From: DASZYF01 sp035545535
GTDB lineage: Bacteria; Actinomycetota; Actinomycetes; Mycobacteriales; CAJCIY01
Assembly: GCA_035545535.1 (NCBI GenBank)
Contig: DASZYF010000153.1
Span: 1-23,929 of the forward strand
Length of the DNA stretch: 23,929 bases
Reading direction: 5' to 3'
Part shown: positions 13,041 through 23,856 of the stretch, piece by piece
Numbering within the stretch: the first letter of the stretch is position 1
Layout: each line of letters opens with the position of its first letter
Notes under the pieces: model-generated
What the model saw: only the letters and a program-made list of their open reading frames with translations
What the model was told of the DNA's origin: nothing
Databases searched by the model: none
Program-made: the position numbers and the translations under genes

Positions 13041-14062
13041 CCCTCGAGCATCGCGCTCGCGCGGGCGACCGCGGAGGTCCACCACGCGAGCTCCTCCGGC
13101 TGGTCCGCCTTCGACCAGGCCATCTGCACGGCATGTCCCATGAGGGCGAGCGGCAGCTGGCGGTCCCACCAGGGCGCGGTGTCGATGCCGCGCGCCTCGA
13201 GCGCGGCGCGGTAGCGCTCGATCGTCGCCTCCTTGCTCTCGGGAAGCCGGTCGCAGTTGACGCCGAGGTACCAGGCGAGGTCGGCCAAGGGCGCGTCGAT
13301 GCCGGGGAAGGCCCAGTCGAGCAGGATCGTGCGGCCGTCGGCGTGGCGACCGAGGTTGCCGCCCTTCCAGTCGCCGTGCACCAGGCAGCGTGGCGTCGTC
13401 GCCAGTGCGCGCACGAGCGGAGTCGGGTCGGCGGCGAGCGCGGCGAGCACCGCGTGCGCATCGGGCGCGGTCTCCGACAACCGGTGCCACATCGCGGCGA
13501 GGATCGACGGCACGCCGGTCGTGAACCCGCGGGCGGCCTCGCTCACGGTGAGGGTCGGCGGCAGGATCGTCCAGCGCTGCGCCGACGTCGTGAGGCCGAT
13601 GCGGTCTTCCAGGCCCCACGTGGTGGCGTGCAGCGCGGCCATCCCGTCGACGAAGCCCGCGTGCGCGCCGACCGAGATCGCGGTCCCGTCCCGCAGCAGG
13701 TGGTCGCCCACGTCGTGCATGAGGATCTCGGTGTCGCCGGTCGACGGGTCGAACGAGCAGGCGACGACCGCCGTGTCGATCACGTCGGCGATGTCGTCGA
13801 ACACGCCGTTGGCCCACAGCCGGGCAACGCGCGGCAGCCCGGTGTCGTGCGTCGCCCGCATGACCCAGTCGGTGTCGTAGGAGATGTGCTTCACGACGTG
13901 GGGCCGGCCGTCGACGGTCACGCGGGCGAACGTCGCCGAGGACTTGCCGTCCTCGTTCTGGGCCATCACCGTGCGCGCCGCGGCGCCGAGGAGCGCGTCG
14001 AGCGTGCGCGGCACGGTGCGCAGCGGCGTCGCTCCGGATGTCACGGTCGATCCCTGGGTCAC
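13037..14062 (-). CDS. APH/choline-kinase-like phosphotransferase
   Basis: This 341-aa protein has the kinase-like fold of aminoglycoside phosphotransferases and EcKinase/DUF1679-type proteins. An N-lobe region (FARVTVDGRPHVVKHISYDTDW) contains the likely ATP-lysine (VVKHI), followed by EILMHDVGDHL. The catalytic loop is H229GDWKGGN236 in CLVHGDWKGGN, with the metal-binding DFG-equivalent D249 in LLDWAFPG. The C-terminus has the PLADLAWYLGVN helix typical of the family. The start is GTG at 14062, backed by a strong AGGAGGGG site 5-12 nt upstream. A methyltransferase is translationally coupled downstream. The substrate is unknown; it may be a small-molecule kinase (resistance, detoxification or metabolite tailoring). 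Divergent to it is the winged-helix methyltransferase, with a shared ~190-bp control region. Confidence 0.85.
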   Translation of the reverse strand: MTQGSTVTSGATPLRTVPRTLDALLGAAARTVMAQNEDGKSSATFARVTVDGRPHVVKHISYDTDWVMRATHDTGLPRVARLWANGVFDDIADVIDTAVVACSFDPSTGDTEILMHDVGDHLLRDGTAISVGAHAGFVDGMAALHATTWGLEDRIGLTTSAQRWTILPPTLTVSEAARGFTTGVPSILAAMWHRLSETAPDAHAVLAALAADPTPLVRALATTPRCLVHGDWKGGNLGRHADGRTILLDWAFPGIDAPLADLAWYLGVNCDRLPESKEATIERYRAALEARGIDTAPWWDRQLPLALMGHAVQMAWSKADQPEELAWWTSAVARASAMLEG

Positions 14063-14120
14063 GGTGCCCCTCCTGCTCCCGCCGGCGACGTCGGCCGTCT
14101 CCGTCGGGACCCACCCTGCG

Positions 14121-14192
14121 GGCCGGGGTTGCAGTGTCCTTGCAACCGGCCGTGGACGAGGGGGCTGACGCCTGCAAGGACGCCGCAAGGAG
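14121..14192. promoter_or_regulatory. Candidate operator region between divergent genes
   Basis: A near-perfect dyad pairs GGCCGG(GG)TTGCA (14121-14133) with TGCAACCGGCC (14141-14151) around GTGTCCT. Overlapping it, GTCCTTGCA (14136-14144) has an inverted partner TGCAAGGAC (14173-14181) and a weaker direct copy CGCAAGGAG (14184-14192). The cluster lies between the kinase and winged-helix methyltransferase starts, where a shared regulator would bind. It could also work as an RNA hairpin. Confidence 0.45.
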
Positions 14193-14254
14193 CCCGGCCG
14201 ACGCTGCCGCCGACGCGCCGGGACCGCCCCGGCGCCGGCGAAGGAGGCTCCCTC

Positions 14255-15346
14255 ATGACGACCACCACCGCTCCCGACATCGCCGTCGCGGCGCCCGACC
14301 CGGACGAGCTCGACGCCTTCATGGGCCGCGCGGTCACGGACATGGGCGCGGCCGCGTCGGCCGCCCTCGTGCTGCTCGGCGACCAGCTCGGCCTCTACGC
14401 CGGGCTGCACGCCGGCGGCCCGCAGACCTCGGCCGCGCTGGCCAAGCGCACCGGGACCAGTGAGCGGCTCGTCCGCGAGTGGCTGGCCAACCAGGCGGCC
14501 GGCGGCTACGTCGAGCACGACCCGGCCACGGGCACGTTCTCGCTGAACGCGGTGCAGGCGTTCGCCCTCGCCGACCCGACCTCGCCGGTGTACCTCGGTG
14601 GGCTCACCGAGGTGCTCGCCGCGATCTGGCGCGACCTCGACGACGTCGCCGACGGGTTCCGCAGCGGGAAGGGCCTGCCGTGGCACGCGCACAGCAGCTG
14701 CCTCTTCCGCGGCACCGAGCGCTTCTTCCGCCCCGGGTACTCCGCGAACCTCGTCGGCGAGTGGCTCCCCGCGCTCGACGGCGTGGTCGCCAAGCTCGAG
14801 CAGGGTGCGAAGGTCGCCGACGTGGGCTGCGGGCACGCCGCGTCGACCGTCCTCATGGCCGAGGCCTTCCCGGCGTCGACGTTCTACGCGTTCGACTACC
14901 ACCCCGAGTCGATCGCCCGGGCGATCGAGGTCGCGAAGGGCGAGGGCCTGTCCGATCGCATCCACTGCCAGGTGGCGTCCGCCCAGACCATCCCGGGCGA
15001 CGGCTACGACCTGATCTGCTTCTTCGACTGCCTGCACGACATGGGCGACCCGCTCGGCGCGGCGAAGCGCGCTCGTGAGGTCATCGCGCCCGACGGCACG
15101 CTGCTCATCGTCGAGCCCAACGCCGGCGACGCGCTGACCGACAACCTCAACCCGGTCGGCCGGCTGTTCTACGCGGCCTCGACCGCGATCTGCACGTCGC
15201 ACGGCGTCTCCGAGGGCGCGGAGGACGCGCTGGGGGCGCAGGCCGGCGAGGCCCGGCTGTCGCAGGTGCTGCGCGACGCAGGCTTCACACGCGTGCGCCG
15301 CGCCACCGAGACGCCGTTCAACATGGTGCTCGAGGCGCGTCCCTAG
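14255..15346 (+). CDS. Rv2258c-like methyltransferase with N-terminal winged helix
   Basis: This 363-aa protein has an N-terminal winged-helix segment (about residues 25-105; QLGLYAGL, TSAALAKRTGTSERLVREWLANQAAGGYVEHD). That architecture is shared with small-molecule O-methyltransferases and Mycobacterium tuberculosis Rv2258c. The SAM domain shows VADVGCGHAAS (D189 at the end of strand 1), FYAFDYHPESI, DLICFFDCLHDMGDP and a late DGTLLIVEPNA. In this family the winged helix more often shapes the active site or dimer than binds DNA. ATG at 14255 has a strong AAGGAGG site (14241-14247). It is divergent from the kinase-methyltransferase operon. The natural substrate is unknown. Confidence 0.9.
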   Translation: MTTTTAPDIAVAAPDPDELDAFMGRAVTDMGAAASAALVLLGDQLGLYAGLHAGGPQTSAALAKRTGTSERLVREWLANQAAGGYVEHDPATGTFSLNAVQAFALADPTSPVYLGGLTEVLAAIWRDLDDVADGFRSGKGLPWHAHSSCLFRGTERFFRPGYSANLVGEWLPALDGVVAKLEQGAKVADVGCGHAASTVLMAEAFPASTFYAFDYHPESIARAIEVAKGEGLSDRIHCQVASAQTIPGDGYDLICFFDCLHDMGDPLGAAKRAREVIAPDGTLLIVEPNAGDALTDNLNPVGRLFYAASTAICTSHGVSEGAEDALGAQAGEARLSQVLRDAGFTRVRRATETPFNMVLEARP

Positions 15347-15352
15347 GAGGGC

Positions 15353-15381
15353 TTTCCGTCAGCGGGGCCTGGGCCTACCTT
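15353..15381 (+). promoter_or_regulatory. Candidate leaderless promoter of the ybjQ-like gene
   Basis: TTTCCG (15353-15358) is followed after 17 nt by TACCTT (15376-15381), which ends 7 nt before the ATG at 15389. There is no ribosome binding site. The -10 element lies inside a nested dyad (15363-15409). Confidence 0.5.
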
Positions 15382-15409
15382 CGGATGCATGTCCGAGACC
15401 CAGGCCCCG
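15363..15409. promoter_or_regulatory. Nested dyad centred on the ybjQ-like start codon
   Basis: CGGGGCCTGGG (15363-15373) and its exact reverse complement CCCAGGCCCCG (15399-15409) flank the -10 element and start. Inside, TCGGA (15381-15385) pairs with TCCGA (15392-15396) around TGCATG, which contains the ATG. If transcription begins at the ATG, only the DNA carries both outer arms, so an operator is more likely than an RNA hairpin. Confidence 0.5.
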
Positions 15410-15745
15410 CCGACGTACTCGATCGCGATCTCGACGACCTTCGACATCCCCGGCTATCGCATCTCCGCCTACCGCGGTGCTTGCTACGGGCTGGTCGTCC
15501 GCTCGATGGGCTTCGCGAAGGGCATCGGCGCCGGCTTCCGCGCCCTCGCCGGTGGCGAGGTGAAGCAGTACACGGCGCTGCTCGAGGACTCGCGCCGGCA
15601 CGCCATCGACCGGATGGTGCAGAACGCCTCCGCGCTCGGCGCGAACGCCGTGCTCGGCATGCGCTTCGACTCGAGCGAGATCGGCCAGAACCTCACCGAG
15701 ATCGTGGCGTACGGCACGGCCGTCGTCGTCGAGCCCGCCGGCTGA
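15389..15745 (+). CDS. YbjQ/UPF0145 family protein
   Basis: This 118-aa protein belongs to the YbjQ/DUF74 family, small homo-oligomeric proteins sometimes labelled heavy-metal-binding, with no proven biochemical role. Family traits seen: an early strand reading FDIPGYRISAYRGACYGLVVRS, the central LLEDSRRHAIDRMVQNASALGANAVLGMRFDSSEI, and the late TEIVAYGTAVVVEP. The ATG at 15389 is the only start that keeps this N-terminus; a -10-like hexamer ends 7 nt upstream. The next gene, a 72-aa membrane protein, starts 3 nt after its stop, and the two are likely cotranscribed. They may work together at the membrane, which is inference. Confidence 0.88.
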   Translation: MSETQAPPTYSIAISTTFDIPGYRISAYRGACYGLVVRSMGFAKGIGAGFRALAGGEVKQYTALLEDSRRHAIDRMVQNASALGANAVLGMRFDSSEIGQNLTEIVAYGTAVVVEPAG

Positions 15746-15748
15746 TCG

Positions 15749-15967
15749 GTGGTCGCGCTGGTCGTCATCGCCGTCCTCGCGGTCTTCTTCGTCATCAGCC
15801 TGTTCCTGCGGCGGCACGGCGAGGCCGAGGTGCCCGCCGGTGACTGGGCGCGCACCGACGAGGTGTTCGTCGACCCGACCACCGGCCGCCGGATGCGCGT
15901 GTGGATCGATCCGCGCGACGGCAGCCGGCACTACGTCCCCGAAGGGCAGCAGCCCGGCGCCGTGTAG
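15749..15967 (+). CDS. Small single-pass membrane protein of unknown function
   Basis: This 72-aa protein starts with GTG, 3 nt after the ybjQ-like stop. Residues about 2-20 are a strong membrane helix (VALVVIAVLAVFFVISLFL) followed by the positively charged RRHGE, so the C-terminus is probably cytosolic. The soluble tail has a compact motif, DPTTGRRMRVWIDPRDGSRHYVP, with a repeated DP(T/R)(T/D)G pattern that looks like two short beta hairpins. I do not recognise a named family. Its tight spacing to the ybjQ-like gene and the coding-like third-position GC support a real gene. Its stop overlaps the TAGGCA hexamer before the hydrolase. Confidence 0.7.
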   Translation: MVALVVIAVLAVFFVISLFLRRHGEAEVPAGDWARTDEVFVDPTTGRRMRVWIDPRDGSRHYVPEGQQPGAV

Positions 15968-15976
15968 GCATCTCCC

Positions 15977-16831
15977 ATGGACGACGTCTCCTCCTTCGCC
16001 GGTCACGACGGCACGCGGCTCGCCTATCGCACGGTCGGCTCCGGGCCGCTGCTGCTGTGCGTCCCCGGTGGGCCGGGTCGCGCGTCGTCCTACCTCGAGG
16101 ACCTGGGCGGCCTCGCCGCGCACCGGACGCTCGTGCTGCTCGACAGCCGCGGCACCGGCGCGAGCGACCTGCCGGCCGACGACTTCTCCTACACCGCGGA
16201 GTCACTCGCCGAGGACGTCGATGCGCTGCGCGCGCACCTCGGCCTCGAGACCGCGGACGTGCTCGGCCACAGCGCGGGAGCGAAGGTCGCGCAGGTGTGG
16301 GCGGCCCGGCACCCGGACCGCGTCGGCCGGCTGGTGCTCCTGACCAGCTACCTCGACGTCTCCGACCCGAGCCTCGGCGAGGACCGCGCGCGCGTGCGCG
16401 CGGCGCGGGCCGCCGAGCCCTGGTACGCCGCGGCCCGCGACGCCGAGGACGGCATGCGCTACGCGCCGAAGGGCGAGCAGAAGCGGCTCGAGCGGGAGCA
16501 GCGGCCTTTCTTCTACGGCCGGTGGACGGAACGCGAGCAGGAGCACGCGGCGTCGGCGGACCACCAGACCGCGCCGCGCGCGTCGTCGCGGTTCCAGACG
16601 ACCACGCCACCGGAGGAGCTGCGGGCGGGGCTCGGGGCGCTGACCGCGCCGGTGCTCGTGGTGACGGGGGAGCGGGACGGCCTCACGCCGCCGCTCGCCG
16701 GTCGCCGCATCCACGAGGCGATCCCGGGTTCGGCGTACGCCGAGATCGCCGGCGCGGGCCACTTCCCCTGGGTGGACGAACCCGAAGGCTTCCTCGCCGC
16801 GGTCCTCCCGTTCCTGTCCGGGGATCGATGA
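15977..16831 (+). CDS. Alpha/beta hydrolase, proline iminopeptidase-like
   Basis: This is a 284-aa soluble hydrolase. The triad is visible: nucleophile S99 in LGHSAGAK, D234 in VTGERDGLTPP and H262 in AGAGHFPWVDEP. The oxyanion-loop motif reads PGGPG (from VPGGPGRASS), close to the HGGPG of prolyl iminopeptidases and related S33 enzymes. DSRGTGASD is also typical of that group. A cap domain of mostly charged helices occupies about residues 130-215. The substrate cannot be read from sequence; peptide, ester or epoxide turnover are all possible. The start is ATG at 15977, with TAGGCA (15965-15970) ending 6 nt before it and no ribosome binding site. It is followed by mfd after 55 nt. Confidence 0.9.
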   Translation: MDDVSSFAGHDGTRLAYRTVGSGPLLLCVPGGPGRASSYLEDLGGLAAHRTLVLLDSRGTGASDLPADDFSYTAESLAEDVDALRAHLGLETADVLGHSAGAKVAQVWAARHPDRVGRLVLLTSYLDVSDPSLGEDRARVRAARAAEPWYAAARDAEDGMRYAPKGEQKRLEREQRPFFYGRWTEREQEHAASADHQTAPRASSRFQTTTPPEELRAGLGALTAPVLVVTGERDGLTPPLAGRRIHEAIPGSAYAEIAGAGHFPWVDEPEGFLAAVLPFLSGDR

Positions 16832-16843
16832 CACCGGCCGCCG

Positions 16844-16874
16844 TAGCCTGAGGGTCCATCCCCCTCGTCTGGAG
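16844..16874 (+). promoter_or_regulatory. Candidate mfd -10 element and ribosome binding site
   Basis: TAGCCT (16844-16849) is identical to the hexamers before rplY and eno. GGAG (16871-16874) lies 12 nt before the ATG at 16887, a somewhat long spacing. A small dyad GAGGG/CCCTC (16850-16854, 16862-16866) lies between them. Confidence 0.45.
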
Positions 16875-16886
16875 CTCTGCCGCCGC

Positions 16887-20452
<3,566 letters not shown>

Positions 20453-20456
<4 letters not shown>

Positions 20457-21556
20457 TCCGACGGAACTTGAGCGGCTCGCTCGCAGGCTCCCGGCGCCGG
20501 CGGTCCCTCGGACTCGTCGCGGGCGCCGCGCTGATCGCGCTGGCCGCCTCGGGCTGCAAGAGCGTGGTGCACGCCGGGGCGGCCGCCACCATCGGCGACC
20601 ACCGGATCTCGGTGGCTGACCTGCGCACGGCGACCGACGACCTCTACGCAGGTCCGGGAGCGCTCAGCTTCACGCGCGCCCAGGTGCAGCAGTACGTGCT
20701 GAACGCCAAGATCCGCGATGTCCTCTTCGACCGGGTGGCCGCGGACCTCGGCGTCTCCCCGCCCCCGGACTCCATCGTCCGCGAGCAGGTCGCGGAGCTC
20801 GAGCAGCAGCTCGGCGGGGAGGCGGCGCTGATCGCGCGGGGAGCGCAGATCCAGCCGCCCGACGGTCCCGTGCTGCTGTCGCACGCGACGATCGACGGCT
20901 ACTTCCGGCAGTACCTCGAGCAGCAGGCCATCACCGCCGCGCTCGTGCGCAAGATGCCGCCCTCGGACGACGTGCTGCAGGCGCAGTACCAGCAGGACAT
21001 CGCCAACTACCAGAGCGAGGACTCCGACTTCATCCTCGTGAAGACCGAGGCGCTCGCCGCCCAGATCAAGGGCCAGCTCGACGCCGACCCGTCGAAGTTC
21101 GCGGCGCTCGCCAAGCAGTACAGCACCGACGCGTCGACCAAGGTCAACGGCGGCGCCGCCGGCAACCAGCCGCGCGGCTCGTTCCCCACGGACCTCGAGG
21201 ACCCGATCTTCGCGGCGAAGGACGGCGACATCATCGGCCCGCTGAAGACCCAGCTCGGCTACTTCGTGGTCAAGATCAACAAGATCACGAACATCCCGTT
21301 CGCGCGGGCCAAGGCCGACATCCTCCAGAAGATCGAGAGCGGCGAGGACCCGGCGTACGGGACGATCCTGCTCGCGCACGAGGTGGCCCAGATCAGCAAG
21401 ACGCTCGACGTGCACGTCAACGCCCGCTTCGGGTCGTGGTCGGCGAAGACGGCGTCCGTCGGCGCGGACCTGAGCGCGCTGTCGACGCCGGCGCAGACCG
21501 GGCCGACGACCCCGGCCGACTCGTCGGCGCCGTCGGGCACCACGACCACGCCCTGA
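20453..21556 (+). CDS. PpiC/SurA/PrsA-type peptidyl-prolyl isomerase lipoprotein
   Basis: This 367-aa predicted lipoprotein has an Arg-rich n-region (SRRRRS), a hydrophobic stretch and a lipobox ending at C35 (LAASGC). Residues about 45-175 are helical, like the SurA_N chaperone segment (ISVADLRTATDDL, VQQYVLNAKIRDVLFDRVAADLGV). Residues about 190-280 look like a parvulin domain (FILVKTEALAAQI, FAALAKQYSTD, GGAAGNQPRG, IIGPLKTQLGYFVVKI). A Thr/Ser/Pro-rich tail follows. It probably helps fold exported proteins outside the membrane. The GTG start overlaps the mfd stop (GTGA, 20453-20456), and the longer open frame upstream is a shadow of mfd. A protein of this type between mfd and mazG is expected in this cluster. 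Isomerase activity is not certain. Confidence 0.88.
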
Positions 21557-21574
21557 TCCGCTCGAGGTCCTGAC

Positions 21575-22462
21575 ATGTCGCTCACCGTCGTCACGGTGAG
21601 CCCGCGCGTCGCGCCCGGCCTGCTCGCGCTGCCCGCGTGGGACGCGCTGCGCGCCGGGCCGGTGCGCTGCCTGGACGCCGAGCACCCGCAGCTGCCGGCG
21701 CTCGCTGCCGCGGGCATCGCCGTCGAGATCGTCGAGGCCGTGCCCGCCGACGGCGTGCTCCTGTGCGGCGAGACGGTGCCGGACGGCGTCGGCGGCGAGG
21801 TGCTGCCGGGTTCGTGGGACCTGCCGGGCGCCCGGCTGCTCGACGCCGTGGCCGTGATGGACCGGCTGCGCTCGCCCGGCGGCTGCCCGTGGGATGCCGA
21901 GCAGACCCACCGCTCGCTGATGCCCTACCTGCTCGAGGAGGCCTACGAGGCCTACCAGTCGCTCGAGGACGAGGACGACCCCGGCCTGCGCGAGGAGCTC
22001 GGAGACCTGCTGCTCCAGGTGCTGTTCCACGCGCGGCTCGCGGAGGAGCACGCCGACGGCGGCGCGTGGTCGATCGACGACGTGGCGACCGAGCTCGTGG
22101 ACAAGCTCGTGTCCCGGCACCCGCACGTCTTCGCGGCCGACCCCGGTGATGAGGCGGCCCGCGGGATCGGCGCCGACGAGGTGAACGCCCGGTGGGAGGA
22201 GCTCAAGGCCGAGCAGAAGGGCCGCACCTCCGTCACCGACGGGGTGCCGCTGGCGATGGCCGCGCTCTCGCTCGCCGCGAAGCTGCAGCGGCGCGCCGAC
22301 AAGGCCGGCGTGACCGACGCCGACTTCGACGCCGGACCGGGCCTCGGCGCCGAGCTCTGGGGCCTGGTGGCGCGGGCCCGCGCCGAGGGCATCGACCCTG
22401 AGGAAGAGCTGCGCACGGTTGCCCGCGCGTACCGCGACCACCTGCTCGAACGGGGTCACTGA
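21575..22462 (+). CDS. mazG: Nucleoside triphosphate pyrophosphohydrolase MazG
   Basis: This is a 295-aa protein. The MazG all-alpha NTP-PPase domain starts near residue 95 (DAVAVMDRLRSPGGCPWDAEQTHRSL). The metal site EExxE...ExxD is intact: E121, E122, E125 (LEEAYEAY) and E141, D144 (REELGDLLLQV). The second MazG-like half follows (LVSRHPHVF, VNARWEELKAEQK), and a C-terminal segment reads ELRTVARAYRDHL. The enzyme hydrolyses aberrant or excess NTPs to NMP and PPi. The first ~90 residues are not a full tetrapyrrole-methylase-like domain; they look like the short N-terminal region of actinobacterial MazG. ATG at 21575 has a weak GAGGT site. Confidence 0.94.
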   Translation: MSLTVVTVSPRVAPGLLALPAWDALRAGPVRCLDAEHPQLPALAAAGIAVEIVEAVPADGVLLCGETVPDGVGGEVLPGSWDLPGARLLDAVAVMDRLRSPGGCPWDAEQTHRSLMPYLLEEAYEAYQSLEDEDDPGLREELGDLLLQVLFHARLAEEHADGGAWSIDDVATELVDKLVSRHPHVFAADPGDEAARGIGADEVNARWEELKAEQKGRTSVTDGVPLAMAALSLAAKLQRRADKAGVTDADFDAGPGLGAELWGLVARARAEGIDPEEELRTVARAYRDHLLERGH

Positions 22463-22470
22463 CCCGCTCG

Positions 22471-22489
22471 GGTGGTCGGGTGAACCACC
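22471..22489 (+). terminator. Hairpin after mazG
   Basis: GGTGGT (22471-22476) pairs with ACCACC (22484-22489) around CGGGTGA, 8 nt after the mazG stop. It may end the mfd-mazG transcript before the eno promoter. No T tract follows. Confidence 0.35.
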
Positions 22490-22534
22490 TCACTGCGTGC
22501 GGCGTGGGCGGGCGGGACCGGCAGAGCCCTCCGT

Positions 22535-22567
22535 TAGCCTGACGCCGACGGAACCGACAGGTAGGAG
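22535..22567 (+). promoter_or_regulatory. Candidate eno -10 element and ribosome binding site
   Basis: TAGCCT (22535-22540) matches the hexamers before rplY and mfd. AGGAG (22563-22567) lies 8 nt before the GTG at 22576. The GTG at 22567 overlaps this site and is therefore an unlikely start. Confidence 0.5.
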
Positions 22568-22575
22568 TGCGCAGC

Positions 22576-23856
22576 GTGGCCACGATCGAGGCCGTCGTCG
22601 CCCGCGAGATCCTCGACTCGCGCGGCAACCCGACCGTCGAGGTCGAGGTCCTGCTCGACGACGACACCGTGGGGCGCGCCGCCGTCCCCAGCGGCGCCAG
22701 CACCGGCGCGCACGAGGCTTCCGAGCTTCGCGACGGGGGCGACCGCTACAGCGGCAAGGGCGTGCAGAAGGCGGTCGCCAACGTCAACGACGAGATCGGT
22801 GACGAGGTCCTCGGCTTCGAGGCGAGCGAGCAGCGCCTGCTGGACCAGACGCTGATCGACCTCGACGGCACCCCGAACAAGAGCCGTCTCGGCGCGAACG
22901 CGATCCTCGGCGTCAGCCTGGCCGTCGCCCGGGCCGCGGCGGAGAGCGCCGGCCTGCCGCTGTTCCGCTACGTCGGCGGTCCCACCGCGCACCTGCTGCC
23001 GGTCCCGATGATGAACATCCTCAACGGCGGGGCACACGCCGACACCAACGTCGACGTGCAGGAGTTCATGGTCGCGCCCATCGGCGCGCCGACGTTCTCC
23101 GAGGCGCTGCGCTGGGGCGCCGAGGTCTACCACGCGCTCAAGTCCGTGCTGAAGGACCGCAAGCTCAACACCGGCGTCGGCGACGAGGGCGGCTTCGCGC
23201 CCGACCTGCCGAGCAACCGCGACGCGCTCGACCTCATCGTCGCCGCGATCGAGAAGACCGGCCTCACCGTCGGCGACGACGTCGCGCTCGCGCTCGACGT
23301 CGCGGCCACCGAGTTCCACGGCGACGGCGGCTACCGCTTCGAGGGCGAGACGCGCAGCGCCGAGTGGATGACCGACTACTACGGGCAGCTCCTCGCCGCG
23401 TACCCGTTGGTGTCCATCGAGGACCCGCTGTCCGAGGACGACTGGGACGGCTGGAAGCACGCGACCACGACGCTCGGCGGCCGGGTGCAGCTCGTGGGCG
23501 ACGACCTGTTCGTCACCAACCCCGCGCGCCTGCAGCGCGGGATCGACGCGGCGACCGGCAACGCGCTGCTCGTGAAGGTGAACCAGATCGGCACGCTCAC
23601 GGAGACGCTCGACGCGGTGGCGCTCGCGCACCGCAACGGCTACCGGGCGATGATGAGCCACCGCTCCGGCGAGACCGAGGACACGACCATCGCCGATCTC
23701 GCGGTGGCCACCGACTGCGGGCAGATCAAGACCGGTGCGCCGGCCCGCAGCGAACGGGTCGCCAAGTACAACCAGCTCCTGCGCATCGAGGAGGAGCTCG
23801 ACGACGCGGCGCGCTACGCCGGTGCGGGCGCGTTCCCGCGGCGGAGCCGTGCCTAG
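22576..23856 (+). CDS. eno: Enolase (phosphopyruvate hydratase)
   Basis: This 426-aa glycolytic enzyme turns 2-phosphoglycerate into phosphoenolpyruvate. It starts with the family signature AREILDSRGNPTVEVEV; SGASTGAHEA is the mobile loop. The catalytic acid E204 lies in VGDEGGFAP and the base K334 in LVKVNQIGTL. Metal ligands are expected in ALDVAATEF, SIEDPLSEDDW and LVGDDLFVTN. The SHRSGETED loop and the GQIKTGAPARSER end are intact. The start is GTG at 22576, set by AGGAG 8 nt upstream. eno followed by an FtsB/DivIC gene is a standard actinobacterial order, and a GTG overlapping its last codons fits that. Confidence 0.98.
   Translation: MATIEAVVAREILDSRGNPTVEVEVLLDDDTVGRAAVPSGASTGAHEASELRDGGDRYSGKGVQKAVANVNDEIGDEVLGFEASEQRLLDQTLIDLDGTPNKSRLGANAILGVSLAVARAAAESAGLPLFRYVGGPTAHLLPVPMMNILNGGAHADTNVDVQEFMVAPIGAPTFSEALRWGAEVYHALKSVLKDRKLNTGVGDEGGFAPDLPSNRDALDLIVAAIEKTGLTVGDDVALALDVAATEFHGDGGYRFEGETRSAEWMTDYYGQLLAAYPLVSIEDPLSEDDWDGWKHATTTLGGRVQLVGDDLFVTNPARLQRGIDAATGNALLVKVNQIGTLTETLDAVALAHRNGYRAMMSHRSGETEDTTIADLAVATDCGQIKTGAPARSERVAKYNQLLRIEEELDDAARYAGAGAFPRRSRA

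Noticed and set aside
9145..16831. Accessory block as a prophage or IS-borne island
   Set aside because: No integrase, transposase, terminal inverted repeats or phage structural gene is visible in it.
22567..23856. Longer eno form from GTG at 22567
   Set aside because: This GTG overlaps AGGAG, the site that serves GTG at 22576, and enolases normally begin a few residues before the AREILDSRGNP signature.
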